DNA of 64,000 nt from a bacterium (GTDB lineage: Bacteria; Chloroflexota; Anaerolineae; Caldilineales; Caldilineaceae), in contig WGMT01000005.1 of assembly GCA_016124945.1 (NCBI GenBank), forward strand, positions 124,001 through 188,000. The letters run 5' to 3'. Under the pieces are notes generated by a model. It was given only the letters and a program-made list of their open reading frames with translations, was not told the origin of the DNA and did not search any database. Positions 61,941 to 64,000 of the stretch are shown one piece after another. Positions within the stretch are counted from its first letter, which is position 1. The number at the start of each line of letters is the position of its first letter. The translations under genes and the position numbers were made by a program.

Positions 61941-62975
61941 ATGCGTAGGTCAATTGCACCCGCTGAACTGATCGACGGGCTGTTGGCGGGCAACCGGCTG
62001 GCCTTGGCCCGCGCCATCAGCCGCGTGGAAAACGAAGACGACGGCGCGCGTGTCATCCTCGACGGCGTTTTTGCGCAGACGGGGCGCGGCCACCTCATCG
62101 GCGTCACCGGCGCGCCGGGTACGGGCAAGTCGACGCTGGTCAACGCGCTGGCGCGTGCTTTCCGCGGGCAGGGCGAGACGGTGGCCATCCTTGCCGTCGA
62201 CCCCACGAGTCCTTTCACTGGGGGCGCGTTGCTGGGCGACCGTGTACGCATGACCCAACTCAGTGGTGATCCCGGGGTCTTCATTCGTAGCATGGCCACA
62301 CGCGGTCACCTTGGGGGGCTGGCGGCGGCCAGTGTGGACGTGTTACAACTGCTCGACTCGGCAGGCTTCGACCGCATCCTCATCGAAACGGTGGGGGTGG
62401 GGCAGGCCGAAGTGGAGATCGCAGCCACGGCGCACACCACCCTTGTGGTCGAAGCGCCGGGTTTGGGCGACGAAGTGCAGGCGATCAAGGCCGGCGTGCT
62501 CGAAATCGCCGACATTTTTGTGGTCAACAAGGCCGACCGTCCTGGCGTAGAGCGGACGGTGACGGCGTTGGAGATGATGTTGGAGCAGCGCCGTGGCGGT
62601 GTTCGATCCATGCGCCACCACGGGCAGGTGATGAGTGTCGCCTTGCCGCCGACAACCACTGCGGCGCAAGAGTGGACGATCCCTGTGCTGAAGACGGTGG
62701 CGGTGGAGGCCGGCGGTATGGCAAAGGGCGTAGACGCATTACGCCAGGCCATTGAAGGTCATCGGTCTTGGCTGGTGGAGGGCGATGGGATGGCGTTGCG
62801 CGAGGAGAGCCGCATCGCCCGCACGCTGGAGACATTGATTCAGACGGCATTGAGCCGTCGTATGCAGGCCACTTTGCCGGCGGAACAGATCGCTGCGTTC
62901 ATCGGCGCTGTCCGCCGCCGTGAACTTAGCCCACACGCCGCCGCCGATGCGGTGGTGCGTCAGTTAACGGGATGA
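61941..62975 (+). CDS. meaB: Methylmalonyl-CoA mutase-associated GTPase MeaB
   Basis: 344 residues, G3E-family P-loop GTPase: GAPGTGKSTL (P-loop), VDPTSPFTGGALLGDRVRM, ETVGVGQAE (switch), NKADRPG (guanine specificity). The C-terminus (ARTLETLIQTALSRRM to the end) is the dimerisation arm. MeaB gates cofactor loading and protects the B12 mutase. GGAGG precedes the ATG. It forms an operon with the upstream mutase small subunit. Confidence 0.95.
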   Translation: MRRSIAPAELIDGLLAGNRLALARAISRVENEDDGARVILDGVFAQTGRGHLIGVTGAPGTGKSTLVNALARAFRGQGETVAILAVDPTSPFTGGALLGDRVRMTQLSGDPGVFIRSMATRGHLGGLAAASVDVLQLLDSAGFDRILIETVGVGQAEVEIAATAHTTLVVEAPGLGDEVQAIKAGVLEIADIFVVNKADRPGVERTVTALEMMLEQRRGGVRSMRHHGQVMSVALPPTTTAAQEWTIPVLKTVAVEAGGMAKGVDALRQAIEGHRSWLVEGDGMALREESRIARTLETLIQTALSRRMQATLPAEQIAAFIGAVRRRELSPHAAADAVVRQLTG

Positions 62976-63152
62976 GTCTGGGGTACTCCAACTTTTGTCT
63001 GAGTAAGCGTTGCACTGTCGCTACTTTTGTTGGAGCACTGTTCCCTCCTTCCTCTGATTCGTTTTCGCTTGTCCGTCGCTATACTGTTATGTAAGAAGCG
63101 CAAGAGAAGTGGACGGCGCAAAACGATGGAAGAGACCAAGGAGGAGGGCATC

Positions 63153-63356
63153 ATGTTTGCACACCTAACCCATGCCGGCAGTGAAATCTACCTGCTTTCG
63201 CTTAAAGACGATGCACGCCACCAATCGAGATCCTTCGCCGAGTGCTGCCCAATCTGGCCGTTTGTGCGCAAACTTTGGCGAAAAGATGGTAGCGGTGATG
63301 CTCATAATGGTGGCACCTCCTATCAACCGCCACGGCACGCCTTGAGCGCTAAGTAA
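63153..63356 (+). CDS. Small ORF with strong ribosome site, unknown function
   Basis: 67 residues beginning MFAHLTHAGSEIYLLSL. AAGGAGG lies seven to eight bases before the ATG, and an intrinsic terminator follows 19 bases after the stop, so this looks like a complete small transcription unit. The sequence includes ECCPIWPFVRKLWRKDG and ends in a polar tail; I recognise no family. A longer frame from 63027 is less likely. A regulatory RNA overlapping this unit cannot be excluded. Confidence 0.5.
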   Translation: MFAHLTHAGSEIYLLSLKDDARHQSRSFAECCPIWPFVRKLWRKDGSGDAHNGGTSYQPPRHALSAK

Positions 63357-63374
63357 GCAACAAAGTCACAAATC

Positions 63375-63415
63375 AAAAGCGGCTTCCCATTCACAGGGAA
63401 GCCGCTTTTTGTTTT
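63375..63415 (+). terminator. Intrinsic terminator after the small ORF
   Basis: AAAAGCGGCTTCCC and its complement form a 14-bp stem with a 7-base loop, followed by a T-rich run. Confidence 0.88.
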
Positions 63416-63491
63416 CTATAGCAGAGAAAATCCACAGATTACATGGATGTCAAGGATTTCAGAAGGAGAAGAATAGAACGTAATCTGTGGA

Positions 63492-64000
63492 TCAATTCTG
63501 CCCAGTCGCCAAAAATGAACTCAGTTCAAAGGTAGCCTGTGAACGTCCTTCGACGAACTTGACCAGTGGGTGCGGCGCTTCCTGCCCAACCCAGGCGCGG
63601 GTGGTGCGGTCGGTGGTCCTCAGTTCGATTTGCCATGTGTCGAATGTCCCCGCGGGGACGGTCACCGCTTCGCTACCCAGGATGCGGATCGAGAAGCGTT
63701 CGGTAAAGCCCGTTAGCGGATAAACGCTGTTGATGTTGGCGGTGTAGCCACGGCGCAGCGGCAGGGTGCGTAGCAAGGGCAAGAGTGTACGCTCATCACG
63801 GCTGTCGCTGGGCACGTTGACCCGCTCGTAGACGGTGGCACCCTGTTGGTTGGTGATGGTGATGTCTACCTGAGCGCGCTCGTGATCGGCTTCGACGATC
63901 TCCTGTGCGTTCTGTGTGGAACGCACCGTAAGGCTGTGCAGCGGCAGGTAGCCCAGCGACTGCACCGTGACGGTGGCAGTTTCGCTGATGCCGATATCGT
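63492..64000 (-). CDS. DUF3108-like protein, C-terminal part (runs off the window)
   Basis: The frame stays open to the right edge, so the gene is incomplete here; only the last 170 or so residues are seen. The beta-rich segment includes RLPLRRGYTANINS-like strands (actual LPLRRGYTANINSVYP), SEAVTVPAGTFDTWQIELRT and PHPLVKFVEG, the pattern of DUF3108/periplasmic lipoprotein-fold domains, in which VPAGTF-x-(C/T) is a hallmark. The true start and any signal peptide lie outside. Confidence 0.7.
   Translation of the reverse strand, partial: DIGISETATVTVQSLGYLPLHSLTVRSTQNAQEIVEADHERAQVDITITNQQGATVYERVNVPSDSRDERTLLPLLRTLPLRRGYTANINSVYPLTGFTERFSIRILGSEAVTVPAGTFDTWQIELRTTDRTTRAWVGQEAPHPLVKFVEGRSQATFELSSFLATGQN

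Overview
This 64-kb window looks like chromosomal DNA of a GC-rich filamentous-type Chloroflexota bacterium (Anaerolineae/Caldilineae-like). The inference rests on a neighbouring trio of MSMEG_4193-type phosphatase, DUF3090 and SCO1664-family proteins (known from Actinobacteria and Chloroflexota), Thr-Pro-linked secreted multidomain proteins, an RqcH-type NFACT protein, and a B12-binding methylmalonyl-CoA mutase subunit beside MeaB. I see no rRNA, tRNA, CRISPR array, transposase or phage module.

Layout. 0-4.9 kb: moeA, a five-LysM lipoprotein, a pfkB-type kinase, a 600-bp gap with a dense cluster of DnaA-box-like 9-mers (candidate origin or DnaA-regulated site), and a LURP-one protein. 5-12.4 kb (minus strand): a sugar-uptake and metabolism locus with two ABC permeases, a Tat/lipoprotein binding protein, a ROK kinase, a bicupin, a Gfo/Idh/MocA oxidoreductase and a GntR regulator; no transport ATPase is encoded here. 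12.7-16.6 kb: a MacAB/Lol-like exporter (ATPase, permease, adaptor).

16.9-39.6 kb (plus strand) is the striking part: a 23-kb island of very large secreted proteins. It holds a trypsin-like protease with cohesin-like and dockerin-like modules, a beta-repeat surface protein, two legumain-like (C13) proteins, one gingipain-like (C25) protein, two paralogous caspase-fold proteins of another family (DUF6345-like) and a small lipoprotein. All five clan-CD proteins and the trypsin end in a short tail of the form [FY]-L-P-x-[LIV], which could be a sorting tag. The trypsin zymogen has Asp immediately before its IVGG start, so an Asp/Asn-specific peptidase from the same island could be its activator (inference).

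39.7-64 kb is mixed housekeeping and accessory: methyltransferase, thioredoxin-like protein, membrane-anchored molybdopterin oxidoreductase, EAL-HDOD regulator, CoA-transferase, cyclophilin plus rqcH, an acetyltransferase pair, a secreted membrane-anchored protein, the phosphatase/DUF3090/SCO1664 trio, a GDP-mannose pyrophosphorylase/phosphomannomutase-like fusion, DUF6483-like plus metallophosphoesterase, ComEA, acyl-CoA dehydrogenase, mcm small subunit plus meaB, a small ORF with strong translation and termination signals, and a partial DUF3108-like gene at the right edge.

Many intergenic gaps carry degenerate 7- or 8-nt-period tandem repeats that recur as the inverse complement across the gap and so form long hairpins. 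Several other gaps hold short foldback (MITE-like) elements, one with a clear 9-bp target duplication.
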